From assembly GCA_041584015.1 (NCBI GenBank), contig JBFHES010000099.1, forward strand, positions 1 to 14,764: a stretch of 14,764 bases of DNA. Direction: 5' to 3'. Source of the DNA: JBFHES01 sp041584015 (GTDB lineage Bacteria; Bacteroidota; Bacteroidia; Bacteroidales; M50B96). Shown piece by piece: positions 1-6,850 of the stretch. The notes beneath the pieces were generated by a model, which had not been told where the DNA came from, did no database searches, and saw only the letters and a list, made by a program, of their open reading frames with translations. Positions within the stretch are counted from its first letter, which is position 1. The number at the start of each line of letters is the position of its first letter. The position numbers were made by a program, and so were the translations under genes.

Positions 1-735
1 ATCAATGTCGCATTCCACCCAGCATTTCACTAAACAATCAGGTGTATAGTTCGATAAGATGGACATAATTATTCTGCAGTCCTTATCGTTGCCTTCGAAA
101 CCGTCAAATTCTAAAACAAACTTTCTGAGCACTTGTGCAAAAGATTCGAGGCAGGAGTTTATAAAATTGGCTCCCATGGAATCAACCGTTTCAAACTCAG
201 CTCTCAGTTTATAGTAATTCTCAAGTTCATCACTTTTATCAACCAGCTCAATATTTAGAATACCGCCACCGCGTGCACGCATGTTCGCAGTAATCGTTTC
301 AGTGCTTTCTTCCATTAACTTTCTAAGCACAGGCATTTGAGCTTCCAGTTTTTTAATATCACCGGTCCAATTAAAATGCACATGCCCAACCTTGGTGGTA
401 GAAATTATCTCGGTTCTGAATCCTCCGTTGTTAGCCCAAAACTTGGCGCTATTAGAAGCAGCGGCAATTACCGAACTTTCTTCAATCACCATTGGGATGA
501 TGTATTCCTTCCCATCAATTAAGAAATTGGGAGCAACTCCTAATGGAAATACAAAATTTGAAATGGTATTTTCGCTGAACTCGTCAAGCAATTTTTGAGT
601 TTTAAAATCGCGATGCCAAAAATCTTTTAAATCCTGCTCTACTTCCAGCGGGTTCTCCAGATGCTTAGTAACGTATTCAATTTTTTCTGCTTTGGTAAGT
701 TTCGAAAAACCTGATATTATATGACCGTGTTTCAC
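1..735 (-). CDS. Hydroxymethylglutaryl-CoA reductase, class II type (3' end beyond window)
   Basis: N-terminal 245 residues of an HMG-CoA reductase, translated by hand from the minus strand; the gene continues past the left edge. The enzyme interconverts HMG-CoA and mevalonate. Seen: EESSVIAAAS at residues 85-94, which contains the family's substrate-binding/catalytic glutamate; RARGGG near 153-158; and DSMGANFIN at 185-193, matching the DAMGAN motif of the family. The catalytic Lys, Asp and His expected further on lie outside the window. The N-terminus lacks a membrane anchor and aligns with the short soluble N-terminus of bacterial class II enzymes. The start is GTG at 735: an in-frame TAA lies just upstream and no early in-frame ATG exists. 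It begins 19 nt after the idi stop, so the two are probably co-transcribed. With idi beside it, a biosynthetic (mevalonate pathway) role is inferred rather than mevalonate degradation. Confidence 0.93.
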   Translation of the reverse strand, partial: MKHGHIISGFSKLTKAEKIEYVTKHLENPLEVEQDLKDFWHRDFKTQKLLDEFSENTISNFVFPLGVAPNFLIDGKEYIIPMVIEESSVIAAASNSAKFWANNGGFRTEIISTTKVGHVHFNWTGDIKKLEAQMPVLRKLMEESTETITANMRARGGGILNIELVDKSDELENYYKLRAEFETVDSMGANFINSCLESFAQVLRKFVLEFDGFEGNDKDCRIIMSILSNYTPDCLVKCWVECDID

Positions 736-754
736 TTTTCTGTTTTAATAATGT

Positions 755-1747
755 TTACAATACTTTCAGATACGACTGCGCTAAACGCAATCCTTTTATC
801 TGAAGCTGCACAAATCGTCTGAGGGTCTCGTAATCGCCTCTGGCATATTTTAAAAATGCCGATGCCTGACCGTATACAGCAGCTGTATTTAATTTATTCA
901 TTAAATAATAGCCATCGAGAAAGGACTTAACTCCACCTGAGATAATCACATCCGGCACATTCACCTCCAAATTATTAGAAGCAATGTCGTTTAATAAATG
1001 CACCATTTGCTCAGCCGTATGCCCGGTTTTAGAGAGAGGCTCGAAAATCTCAGCTTCTTGTTCATCGGCTCTCATTAACTCAAGCTTCGCAAAGTTGGTA
1101 CCTCCAAAAGCGGCAAACTCTATACCGGCCAGTGGCAACTGCAAAAGCGCTTCCATGGACTCTCTACCAAAGCCTTGCCCAACCTCCTTAACTACAACCG
1201 GCACCGAACAACGTTCAATAAACTGCCAGATAATTTCAATGGGAGCAGACTTAATAAGGTCTCCCTCCGGTTGAAAATATTCTTGCATAGGATTAACATG
1301 AATAATTAGTCCGTCTGCCTTTAATTTTTCAATCAAGTGCTCAACTTTCTGCTCTTCTTGCTTCTCTAAAAGTTGCTCAATTTGAGCAATACCTAAATTA
1401 GCCCACAGAGGAGCTGCATCTCCCAGTATTGGTCGTACATTAAAATCATCAAAATATTCGTTACCTTCGAGTAACAAGCGACACGATCCTAAGCCCATTC
1501 CAAGACCAAACTCGTTAGATGCCCTTGCAAGATTTTGATTAATGGTTTTAGCTAATGCTGTTCCGCCCGTCATGCTTGAGATCCAGATTGGATGGTGCAT
1601 CTGCTTACCAAGAAATCTAAATCCCGAAACTTCTTGAATAGGATGTGCATCAAGAAACGGTTCATACGAAAATCTTGTATCATTAACGCTGGCGTCAAGC
1701 TGCGACTGAAAAGCCATTTCAATGTGATCCTTTTTACGTTCTGCCAT
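755..1747 (-). CDS. fni: Type 2 isopentenyl-diphosphate delta-isomerase (FMN-dependent)
   Basis: 330-residue cytoplasmic TIM-barrel flavoenzyme that interconverts isopentenyl and dimethylallyl diphosphate, the last step feeding the prenyl pool from mevalonate. Seen: N-terminal RKKDHIEMA (residues 4-12), the type 2 substrate-binding RKxxHI signature; SSMTGG at 57-62; VNPMQEYFQPEGD at 151-163, the conserved Q..QPEGD segment that binds Mg and substrate; KEVGQG at 187-192; GGT at 215-217; and SGGVKS at 270-275, typical FMN-phosphate-binding loops. The length is close to, or slightly below, the usual 335-350. The start is ATG at 1747 and no better upstream start is seen. It is first in a leftward operon with HMG-CoA reductase, and a -7-like box lies about 20 nt upstream of the start. 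It is unrelated to the Nudix-type (type 1) isomerase. Confidence 0.95.
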   Translation of the reverse strand: MAERKKDHIEMAFQSQLDASVNDTRFSYEPFLDAHPIQEVSGFRFLGKQMHHPIWISSMTGGTALAKTINQNLARASNEFGLGMGLGSCRLLLEGNEYFDDFNVRPILGDAAPLWANLGIAQIEQLLEKQEEQKVEHLIEKLKADGLIIHVNPMQEYFQPEGDLIKSAPIEIIWQFIERCSVPVVVKEVGQGFGRESMEALLQLPLAGIEFAAFGGTNFAKLELMRADEQEAEIFEPLSKTGHTAEQMVHLLNDIASNNLEVNVPDVIISGGVKSFLDGYYLMNKLNTAAVYGQASAFLKYARGDYETLRRFVQLQIKGLRLAQSYLKVL

Positions 1748-1768
1748 TCTCTCTAATTAGATGCCCCA

Positions 1769-1776
1769 CAAAAATA
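1769..1776 (-). promoter_or_regulatory. Putative -7 box for the idi/HMG-CoA reductase operon
   Basis: Reading the minus strand, TATTTTTG matches the Bacteroidota -7 consensus TAnnTTTG. A start site a few bases downstream would give a leader of roughly 15 nt before the idi ATG. No TTG at the usual -33 spacing was found, so the call rests on the -7 box and its position. Confidence 0.4.
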
Positions 1777-1945
1777 GTATTATTCTATTCTTGATAGGGA
1801 AAATACATATGCTAAACAAGCCACCTTACTTATTGTTTATATTTTTTGTATTTTTATTAAACAATACTTGTTTTTCTCAGATTAGGCATTTTTCACAATT
1901 TCATTGTTTAGCAGTATCAAGAATAAATATCTTAGCATTATATTG

Positions 1946-1953
1946 TAAATTTG
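1946..1953 (+). promoter_or_regulatory. Putative -7 box upstream of the PspC mini-gene
   Basis: TAAATTTG matches TAnnTTTG and lies 21 nt before the ATG at 1975, a spacing that would leave a short leader. It is the only good match found in the 227-nt divergent intergenic region on this strand. No convincing -33 TTG is present. If real, it could drive the rightward run beginning with pspC. Confidence 0.35.
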
Positions 1954-1974
1954 TTTCGAATTTAAATTAATGAG

Positions 1975-2121
1975 ATGATACTAGGAGTATGCGAATGGTT
2001 AGGCACCAAAATTAAAATGGATCCAACCGTGTTAAGAGTCGTTTTTGTAATTCTGTTTCTTGTTTATGGAACAGGTATTTTGCTATATCTAATTCTTTGG
2101 CTGGTAAAACAATTCTCCTAA
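1975..2121 (+). CDS. Stand-alone PspC-domain mini-protein (48 aa)
   Basis: A 48-residue protein, below common ORF length cut-offs. It starts MILGVCEWLGTKIKMDPTVL and continues into a hydrophobic segment of about 20 residues (VVFVILFLVYGTGILLYLILWLV region) ending KQFS. This is the PspC pattern: an amphipathic G-V-C-x-W-L-G start, a D-P-x-x-x-R turn (DPTVLR, residues 16-21), then one transmembrane helix. PspC proteins are inner-membrane components of phage-shock or envelope-stress responses; in Bacteroidota the domain is usually attached to a larger protein. Here it is alone and stands 21 nt before the exported YciI-like gene, so co-transcription is likely. A nearby ATG at 1970 hits a stop after two codons, which leaves ATG 1975 as the start. 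Family assignment is good; the actual role is unknown. Confidence 0.82.
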   Translation: MILGVCEWLGTKIKMDPTVLRVVFVILFLVYGTGILLYLILWLVKQFS

Positions 2122-2142
2122 AAGACATACCAAAGACACATT

Positions 2143-2802
2143 ATGACCAGACTATTAATACTGCTGTTTCTAACATTAGTCCCTTTTTTAAATGTAAGCG
2201 GACAAGACTCAAAGCAAACCTTTTTTGTGTATTTAAACACCAATCCGGATAAAGAACACTTAAGTAAGGCAGAAGTAGAAGCACTACAAAGTGCGCACTT
2301 AGCCAACATTGATAGTTTATACGAAGCTGGTGATATTATAGCGGCTGGTCCATTTAATGATGGTGGTGGCATTTTTGTGTTACTCGCAAAATCAGAAGAG
2401 CAAGCCTGGGAAATTATAAACACCGATCCTGCTATCAGTGCAAACAGATTTAAAATTGAGTTACATCAGTTTGATTTGATTTCTGGTAATTTCTGCGATT
2501 ATGCCAAACCTGTTGAGATGCTTAAATATAAGTACCTGCGTTTTATGCCCAACAAACAGATGAGTGAATTTGAGTCGACAAGCTTGAAGAATGCTGTTAG
2601 AAAATACATGAGCAATCCGTATACAGCGAAAGATGTACTGGTATCCGGGGCTTTTAACGATGGTGGAGGCTTACTCCTTCTCAAGAGCAGCTATGCGGGT
2701 GACATTATTGAATTCATTGAGAAACACCCCTACATTAGCGTTGGTGAACACCGTTGCAATCAGCGAGCACTTTGGCTGGCAAAAGGCACCTTCTGCGATT
2801 AA
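2143..2802 (+). CDS. Exported protein with two tandem YciI-like domains
   Basis: 219 residues. Residues 1-20 form a Sec signal peptide (hydrophobic LLILLFLTLVPFLNV, then SGQ). The rest is two copies of a YciI-like alpha/beta (dimeric ferredoxin-like) unit with an exact 100-residue period: GPFNDGGG at 69-76 pairs with GAFNDGGG at 169-176, and GNFCD at 115-119 with GTFCD at 215-219. Copy 1 keeps the histidine expected in the YciI pocket (H52, in SAHLANIDSLYEAGD). The equivalent position in copy 2 is V152, so copy 2 may be structural only. YciI-family proteins are mostly small cytoplasmic dimers of poorly known function, so an exported internal pseudo-dimer is atypical. It sits 21 nt after the pspC mini-gene and 21 nt before the lipoprotein gene, suggesting an envelope or periplasmic role. 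No substrate can be proposed. Confidence 0.85.
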   Translation: MTRLLILLFLTLVPFLNVSGQDSKQTFFVYLNTNPDKEHLSKAEVEALQSAHLANIDSLYEAGDIIAAGPFNDGGGIFVLLAKSEEQAWEIINTDPAISANRFKIELHQFDLISGNFCDYAKPVEMLKYKYLRFMPNKQMSEFESTSLKNAVRKYMSNPYTAKDVLVSGAFNDGGGLLLLKSSYAGDIIEFIEKHPYISVGEHRCNQRALWLAKGTFCD

Positions 2803-2823
2803 ATCCGATTAAAAAAACAAACA

Positions 2824-3255
2824 ATGCGCTACTTAAAAAAACGATACATTCTTCCATTGTTACTAATGCTGCTCATGCAGTTTTCATGTAACACAGATAA
2901 TAATTTGATTGAACAACAAGACGATTTAACTTTATTAACATCTGGTAAATGGCAGCGAGTTAGCATCAAAAGTACATCAGGATCAAGCGTAATGCTTTTA
3001 TGCGAAAGCGATGATGTGTACGAATTTGATGAAGCGAATAACTGCATCATCGATAATGGAAGCATATTCTGTAATGCAAGTTTAGAGAAACTGATGACCG
3101 GAACATGGTCTTACAAAGCAGAAACAAATTACTTGAGATTAGAGGTTCAAGGATTCTTGTATGAATTTACGCTCAAAACAATTACCGAAACCGAGCTTGT
3201 TCTTGAGCATACGGCCAACGGTAATATCGTTCGCAGTTACTTTGAATTAAATTAG
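2824..3255 (+). CDS. Lipocalin-like lipoprotein
   Basis: 143-residue predicted lipoprotein. A basic N-terminus (RYLKKRY) and hydrophobic stretch end at MQFSC, giving lipidation at Cys22. The mature part has a beta-barrel-like pattern seen in small Bacteroidota lipocalin-like domains: SGKWQRVSI at 40-48, FDEANNC at 68-74, TGTWSYK at 92-98 followed by LRLEV, then LVLEHT and a closing SYFELN. The two tryptophan strand-starts (W43, W96) mark N-terminal and central strands. Four cysteines beyond the lipid Cys are not assumed (C60, C74 and C83 are visible in the mature part). It probably sits on the periplasmic or outer-membrane face. The ligand is unknown. It lies 21 nt after the tandem YciI gene and 38 nt before holB. 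Confidence 0.75.
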   Translation: MRYLKKRYILPLLLMLLMQFSCNTDNNLIEQQDDLTLLTSGKWQRVSIKSTSGSSVMLLCESDDVYEFDEANNCIIDNGSIFCNASLEKLMTGTWSYKAETNYLRLEVQGFLYEFTLKTITETELVLEHTANGNIVRSYFELN

Positions 3256-3293
3256 AGAACCCAGATTTTAGCATCGAATTATCCCAATAAATT

Positions 3294-4418
3294 ATGCAGT
3301 TTAACAAAATACTCGGACAAACAGCAATTAAGGCAAGGCTTACAAACGGTGTTCGTGAAGGAAGAATCGCTCATGCTTTATTATTTTCCGGAGCTAATGG
3401 TTATGGAAAATTAGCACTGGCAATTGCATATGCCCAATACGTTTCTTGCAGCAACCGCCAGGAAAACGATTCTTGCGGTGAGTGTCCTTCATGTAAAAAA
3501 TACAACAAGCTCATTCACCCCGACCTGCATTTTGTTTATCCGGTAATTAATCTGCCAAAGTTCGACAAACCCATTAGCGATAATTTCATAAGTACATGGC
3601 GTGAGATGATTAACGCTTCACCCTATACATCGCTTACCAACTGGTTGAATGCAATTGGCGCAGAAAACAAACAGGGGGCGATAAACAAATATGAGAGTGC
3701 CGAAATATTAAGGAAACTAAGTTTTAAAACTTTCGAAAGTGAATATAAAGTAATGATCATTTGGCTGCCCGAAAAAATGAATCAGGTAGCTTCAAATAAA
3801 TTGCTGAAAATTCTGGAAGAACCACCGGAAAAAACCCTTTTCCTGTTGGTTACCGAAAGTCAGGAACATTTAATAAAAACCATATTATCGCGCACCCAAA
3901 TTATAGCCGTTCCGCAAATTGATGATGATTCGATAAAACAAGCGCTTATTGACGAATTTAATATTGATTCTGACAAGGCCACTACCATTACTAACTTGTC
4001 AGACGGGAGCTATTTTAACGCAAGAAACCTCATCGACACAAGCGACCAGCATCTGTTTAACTTCGAGAACTTTGCAAAAATAATGAGGCTGTGTTACAAG
4101 AAGGATGTTATTGAGATAAATGGATGGATTGACGAGATAGCATCGGTGGGCCGTGAAAAGCAAAAAAGCTTTCTGTCAAACAGTCTCAGGCTGGTTCGCG
4201 AAAGCTTTATGCTTAATAAGAATCAAAATAAATTAGCACGATTACATGGCGAAGAGCTCGCGTTCTGCCAAAAGTTTTCTCCATTTATTAACGAAAGAAA
4301 TGTGGCTGCAATTAGCGAAGAACTGAACAAAGCGCATTATCACATTGAACGAAATGGCTATGCAAAACTGGTATTCTTTGATTTTGCAATAACGCTCATC
4401 AAACTTTTAAAGTTGTAA
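3294..4418 (+). CDS. holB: DNA polymerase III subunit delta' (clamp loader)
   Basis: 374-residue AAA+ protein of the replicative clamp loader, which opens and loads the sliding beta clamp together with gamma/tau and delta. Seen: start MQFNKILGQ, the typical F..ilGQ opening; a degenerate Walker A at 33-41 (GANGYGKLA) lacking the Ser/Thr after Lys, as expected for a delta' subunit that does not hydrolyse ATP; a zinc module with Cys52, Cys61, Cys64 and Cys67 (CGECPSC); a Walker B-region segment VMIIWLPEKMN at 153-163, followed by NKLLKILEEPP; and the SRTQ motif at 199-202, equivalent to the SRC arginine finger that acts on a neighbouring ATPase subunit. Length matches Bacteroidota homologues. 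The start is ATG 3294. It is followed after 57 nt by the RicT-family gene, a neighbourhood recalling the Firmicutes holB-yaaT pairing. Confidence 0.93.
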   Translation: MQFNKILGQTAIKARLTNGVREGRIAHALLFSGANGYGKLALAIAYAQYVSCSNRQENDSCGECPSCKKYNKLIHPDLHFVYPVINLPKFDKPISDNFISTWREMINASPYTSLTNWLNAIGAENKQGAINKYESAEILRKLSFKTFESEYKVMIIWLPEKMNQVASNKLLKILEEPPEKTLFLLVTESQEHLIKTILSRTQIIAVPQIDDDSIKQALIDEFNIDSDKATTITNLSDGSYFNARNLIDTSDQHLFNFENFAKIMRLCYKKDVIEINGWIDEIASVGREKQKSFLSNSLRLVRESFMLNKNQNKLARLHGEELAFCQKFSPFINERNVAAISEELNKAHYHIERNGYAKLVFFDFAITLIKLLKL

Positions 4419-4475
4419 TTTTATTAGATTTGGGAGATATTACAGCACTCATCGGAATAAGAGCGTAAATTGGAT

Positions 4476-5642
4476 ATGGAAGACAAAGGAAAATTCTCGA
4501 GAGGATGTCCACAAATAGTAAAGGACGACCCCAATATATCTCCCTGCAGAAAAGGGAGCTCATGCAAGCTTAATGTTACAGATTGGTTAGAAGATTTACC
4601 TACCGGAATTAACGAAACAGACATTGTTGAAATACGATTTAAAAACACCCGCAAGGGATATTATCGCAACGTAAATAGTCTTGATCTGGAAAAGGGAGAT
4701 TTGGTAGCAGTTGAATCATCACCTGGTCATGATATAGGTGTTGTTTCGCTAACAGGTGAATTGGTGAAAATACAACTAGCGAAGAATAACCAGCAGGCAA
4801 AAGCTGAATACCCAAAAATATACAGAAAGGCTAAGCCCAATGATATTGAAAAATGGGAAGAAGCCATATCACTGGAAGATGCTACCATGTTTGCCACACG
4901 GAAAATTACCAGCGATCTTAAACTGGATATGAAGATTGGTGATGTAGAGTATCAAGGAGACAAAACAAAAGCAATATTCTATTACATTGCAGATGGGCGT
5001 GTAGACTTTCGTGAACTGATACGCGTGCTTGCAGATAGGTTTAGAATAAGAATTGAGATGCGCCAGATTGGTGCGCGTCAAGAAGCTGGAAGAATTGGCG
5101 GGATTGGGCCTTGTGGTCGAGAGCTATGCTGCAGCACATTCATCACAAACTTTGTATCGGTTACAACCAATTCAGCACGTTATCAGGAACTATCGCTCAA
5201 TCCACAAAAACTTGCCGGGCAATGCGGTAAACTGAAATGCTGCCTGAACTACGAAATGGATTCCTACATTGATGCACGTGAAAAACTACCTAGTAGAAAT
5301 GTGCAACTTAAAACAGAAAACGGAACCGCTTACCATTTTAAAACGGATGTTTTCAGAGGAATAATGTGGTACTCGTTTGATAAGGACATGGCCGTTAACG
5401 TAACGCCAATACCAGTTGAGAAGGTTCATAACATAATCAAGCGAAACAAAAAAGGTGAACATGATGTTTCTATAGCAGCACTTAAAGTTGATCCGAAAGA
5501 GAAAGAATTGGGTTACGAAAACGTTGTTGGTGAAGACAGCCTTACACGCTTTGATGAACAAAAGAAAAAGAAGAAACGCAGGAAAGGAAATCGTAATTAT
5601 AAAAAAAGACCACCAAAAAATGATAATTCAAGGAAACAGTAA
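4476..5642 (+). CDS. PSP1-domain protein, RicT/YaaT family
   Basis: 388 residues from ATG 4476; a TTG two codons upstream is less likely. In Bacillus, RicT (YaaT) joins RicA and RicF in a complex that carries iron-sulfur clusters and affects RNase Y-dependent RNA processing. Seen: an N-terminal PSP1 region with IVEIRFKNTRKGYY (50-63) and GDLVAVES (74-81); the conserved core VDFRELIRVLADRFRIRIEM (176-195), RQIGARQEAGRIGGIGPCGR (196-215), ELCCSTF (216-222), and LAGQCGKLKCCLNYE (246-260). Its cysteines C213, C218, C219, C250, C255 and C256 match the family's Cys set. An added N-terminal stretch carries C11, C24 and C30. The C-terminal 25 residues are a Lys/Arg-rich tail (RNA or membrane contact is possible). 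The last 23 nt overlap the start of gldH. The family call is firm; the function in Bacteroidota, which use different RNA decay machinery, is uncertain. Confidence 0.88.
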   Translation: MEDKGKFSRGCPQIVKDDPNISPCRKGSSCKLNVTDWLEDLPTGINETDIVEIRFKNTRKGYYRNVNSLDLEKGDLVAVESSPGHDIGVVSLTGELVKIQLAKNNQQAKAEYPKIYRKAKPNDIEKWEEAISLEDATMFATRKITSDLKLDMKIGDVEYQGDKTKAIFYYIADGRVDFRELIRVLADRFRIRIEMRQIGARQEAGRIGGIGPCGRELCCSTFITNFVSVTTNSARYQELSLNPQKLAGQCGKLKCCLNYEMDSYIDAREKLPSRNVQLKTENGTAYHFKTDVFRGIMWYSFDKDMAVNVTPIPVEKVHNIIKRNKKGEHDVSIAALKVDPKEKELGYENVVGEDSLTRFDEQKKKKKRRKGNRNYKKRPPKNDNSRKQ

Positions 5643-6099
5643 AATACTGGCCATAGCCTTAGTTCTCATTACAATGACCGCTTGCGATGCAAACCGAGTA
5701 TATGAGAAGAACATTACCATTCCGGACAACATTTGGAATAAAGACAATGTACTTACTTTTGATGTTGATATAAATGATACCATAAGTACGCATAACATAT
5801 ATGTGAATATACGCAACGCAAGCCATTACCAATACAGCAACCTCTATCTATTTATCAATACCACTGCTCCATCAGGCGCTTCAATTCGCGATACCTTCGA
5901 GTGTATTCTTGCTGATGAGAGTGGCAAATGGCTTGGAAGTGGCTTGGGTGACTTATGGGACAATCAAATTCCATTTAAAGGAAATGTGCGGTTTCCATTA
6001 AGCGGTGTTTACCGTTTTGATATGGTACAGGCAATGCGTGGCGAAAAGCTCCCTTTCATTATGGATGCCGGCCTAAGAATTGAAAAAACAGAATACTAA
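5620..6099 (+). CDS. gldH: Gliding motility / type IX secretion-associated lipoprotein GldH
   Basis: 159-residue lipoprotein. The signal ends at ITMTAC, giving lipidation at Cys22. The mature protein follows the GldH pattern: CDANRVYEKNITIPDNIWNK (22-41), DINDT (50-54), VNIRN (62-66) with YQYSNLYLFI (70-79), DTFECILAD (91-99), then GKWLGSGLGDLWDNQIPFK (102-120). In Flavobacterium GldH is needed for gliding and is linked to the type IX secretion/gliding apparatus. The gene also occurs in non-gliding Bacteroidota, so it does not prove motility. The start chosen is ATG 5620: the frame is open upstream to a TTG at 5488, but that extension lies entirely inside ricT, and only the 5620 start puts the signal peptide at the N-terminus. 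It overlaps ricT by 23 nt, suggesting translational coupling, and is followed by trmB after 19 nt. Confidence 0.92.
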   Translation: MIIQGNSKILAIALVLITMTACDANRVYEKNITIPDNIWNKDNVLTFDVDINDTISTHNIYVNIRNASHYQYSNLYLFINTTAPSGASIRDTFECILADESGKWLGSGLGDLWDNQIPFKGNVRFPLSGVYRFDMVQAMRGEKLPFIMDAGLRIEKTEY

Positions 6100-6118
6100 C
6101 AAAAAAAACTAAACTACG

Positions 6119-6841
6119 GTGGCTAAAGTTAAGCTAAAGCGGTTTGCAGAACTCGAAACCTTCGATCATGTTATTCAACCAAACCTTCATGAAGTTCTGT
6201 CAAAAGATCATCATTTAAAAGGTAAATGGGCAAGCGATTTTTTTGGCAATGAAAATCCAATTGTGCTGGAACTAGGTTGTGGTAAAGGTGAATATACGGT
6301 TAACCTGGCAAGAAAGGATCAAAAAAGAAATTACCTGGGCATTGATATTAAAGGTGCCAGAATATGGCAAGGTGCTAAAATTGCGCATGAAGAAGGTTTG
6401 AAAAACGTTGGTTTTCTTAGAACCAAAATTGATTTGATTGCATCGTTTTTTGCAAGGGATGAGATTAGCGAAATTTGGATAACATTTCCTGATCCACAAT
6501 TAAAAGAGCGCAGATCAAAAAAGAGACTGACGTCTTCAAGGTTTCTATCAAGATACCGCAACTTTATTGTTGAAGGAGGTATTATTAATCTGAAAACCGA
6601 TAGTCGCGAATTATATGATTATACCTCATTGGTTATTGAAGAAAACAAGCTAAAGGTGCTTAAAGCCAGCGCCGATATCTATAACTCTGATTTAATTTCT
6701 GAAGAACTTCTGATAAAAACCTTTTACGAGAATCAATACCTTGAGAAAGGCAAAAAGATTACCTACCTGCAATTTCTAATTAATTCTAAAGCAGAACTGG
6801 TTGAACCAATTATTGAAGACGAATTACCAGAAAACAACTAA
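6119..6841 (+). CDS. trmB: tRNA (guanine-N7-)-methyltransferase
   Basis: 240-residue SAM-dependent enzyme methylating G46 of the tRNA variable loop. Seen: SAM-binding motif I VLELGCGKGEY at 49-59; acidic motif II YLGIDIKGARIW at 72-83; and the family signature WITFPDPQLKERRSKKRL at 120-137, containing the catalytic-site Asp125 and the basic tRNA-contact patch. LKTDSRELYDY at 158-168 holds the conserved T-D pair that binds the target guanine region. The start is GTG 6119, giving MAKVKLKRFAE, the usual K-L-x-R-F opening of Bacteroidota TrmB. No in-frame ATG fits. It follows gldH by 19 nt and precedes the ATL gene by 9 nt, so it is clearly within an operon. The C-terminal acidic tail is unremarkable. 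Confidence 0.95.
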   Translation: MAKVKLKRFAELETFDHVIQPNLHEVLSKDHHLKGKWASDFFGNENPIVLELGCGKGEYTVNLARKDQKRNYLGIDIKGARIWQGAKIAHEEGLKNVGFLRTKIDLIASFFARDEISEIWITFPDPQLKERRSKKRLTSSRFLSRYRNFIVEGGIINLKTDSRELYDYTSLVIEENKLKVLKASADIYNSDLISEELLIKTFYENQYLEKGKKITYLQFLINSKAELVEPIIEDELPENN

Positions 6842-6850
6842 ACTTTTGAT

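Noticed and set aside
337..598. Two overlapping plus-strand ORFs (61 and 68 aa)
   Set aside because: They lie antisense to the HMG-CoA reductase coding region, whose motifs translate cleanly on the minus strand.
1761..1970. Plus-strand ORF of 69 aa with a signal-peptide-like run ending in CFSQ
   Set aside because: The AT-rich intergenic DNA readily gives hydrophobic codons. The part after the apparent signal has no domain pattern, the ORF starts within the idi promoter region, and it ends before the pspC -7 box. A decayed exported-protein gene remains possible but unsupported.
5488..5619. N-terminal extension of gldH to a TTG start
   Set aside because: The 44 extra residues are a frame-shadow of ricT codons and would bury the lipoprotein signal peptide. 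ATG 5620 is the sound start.
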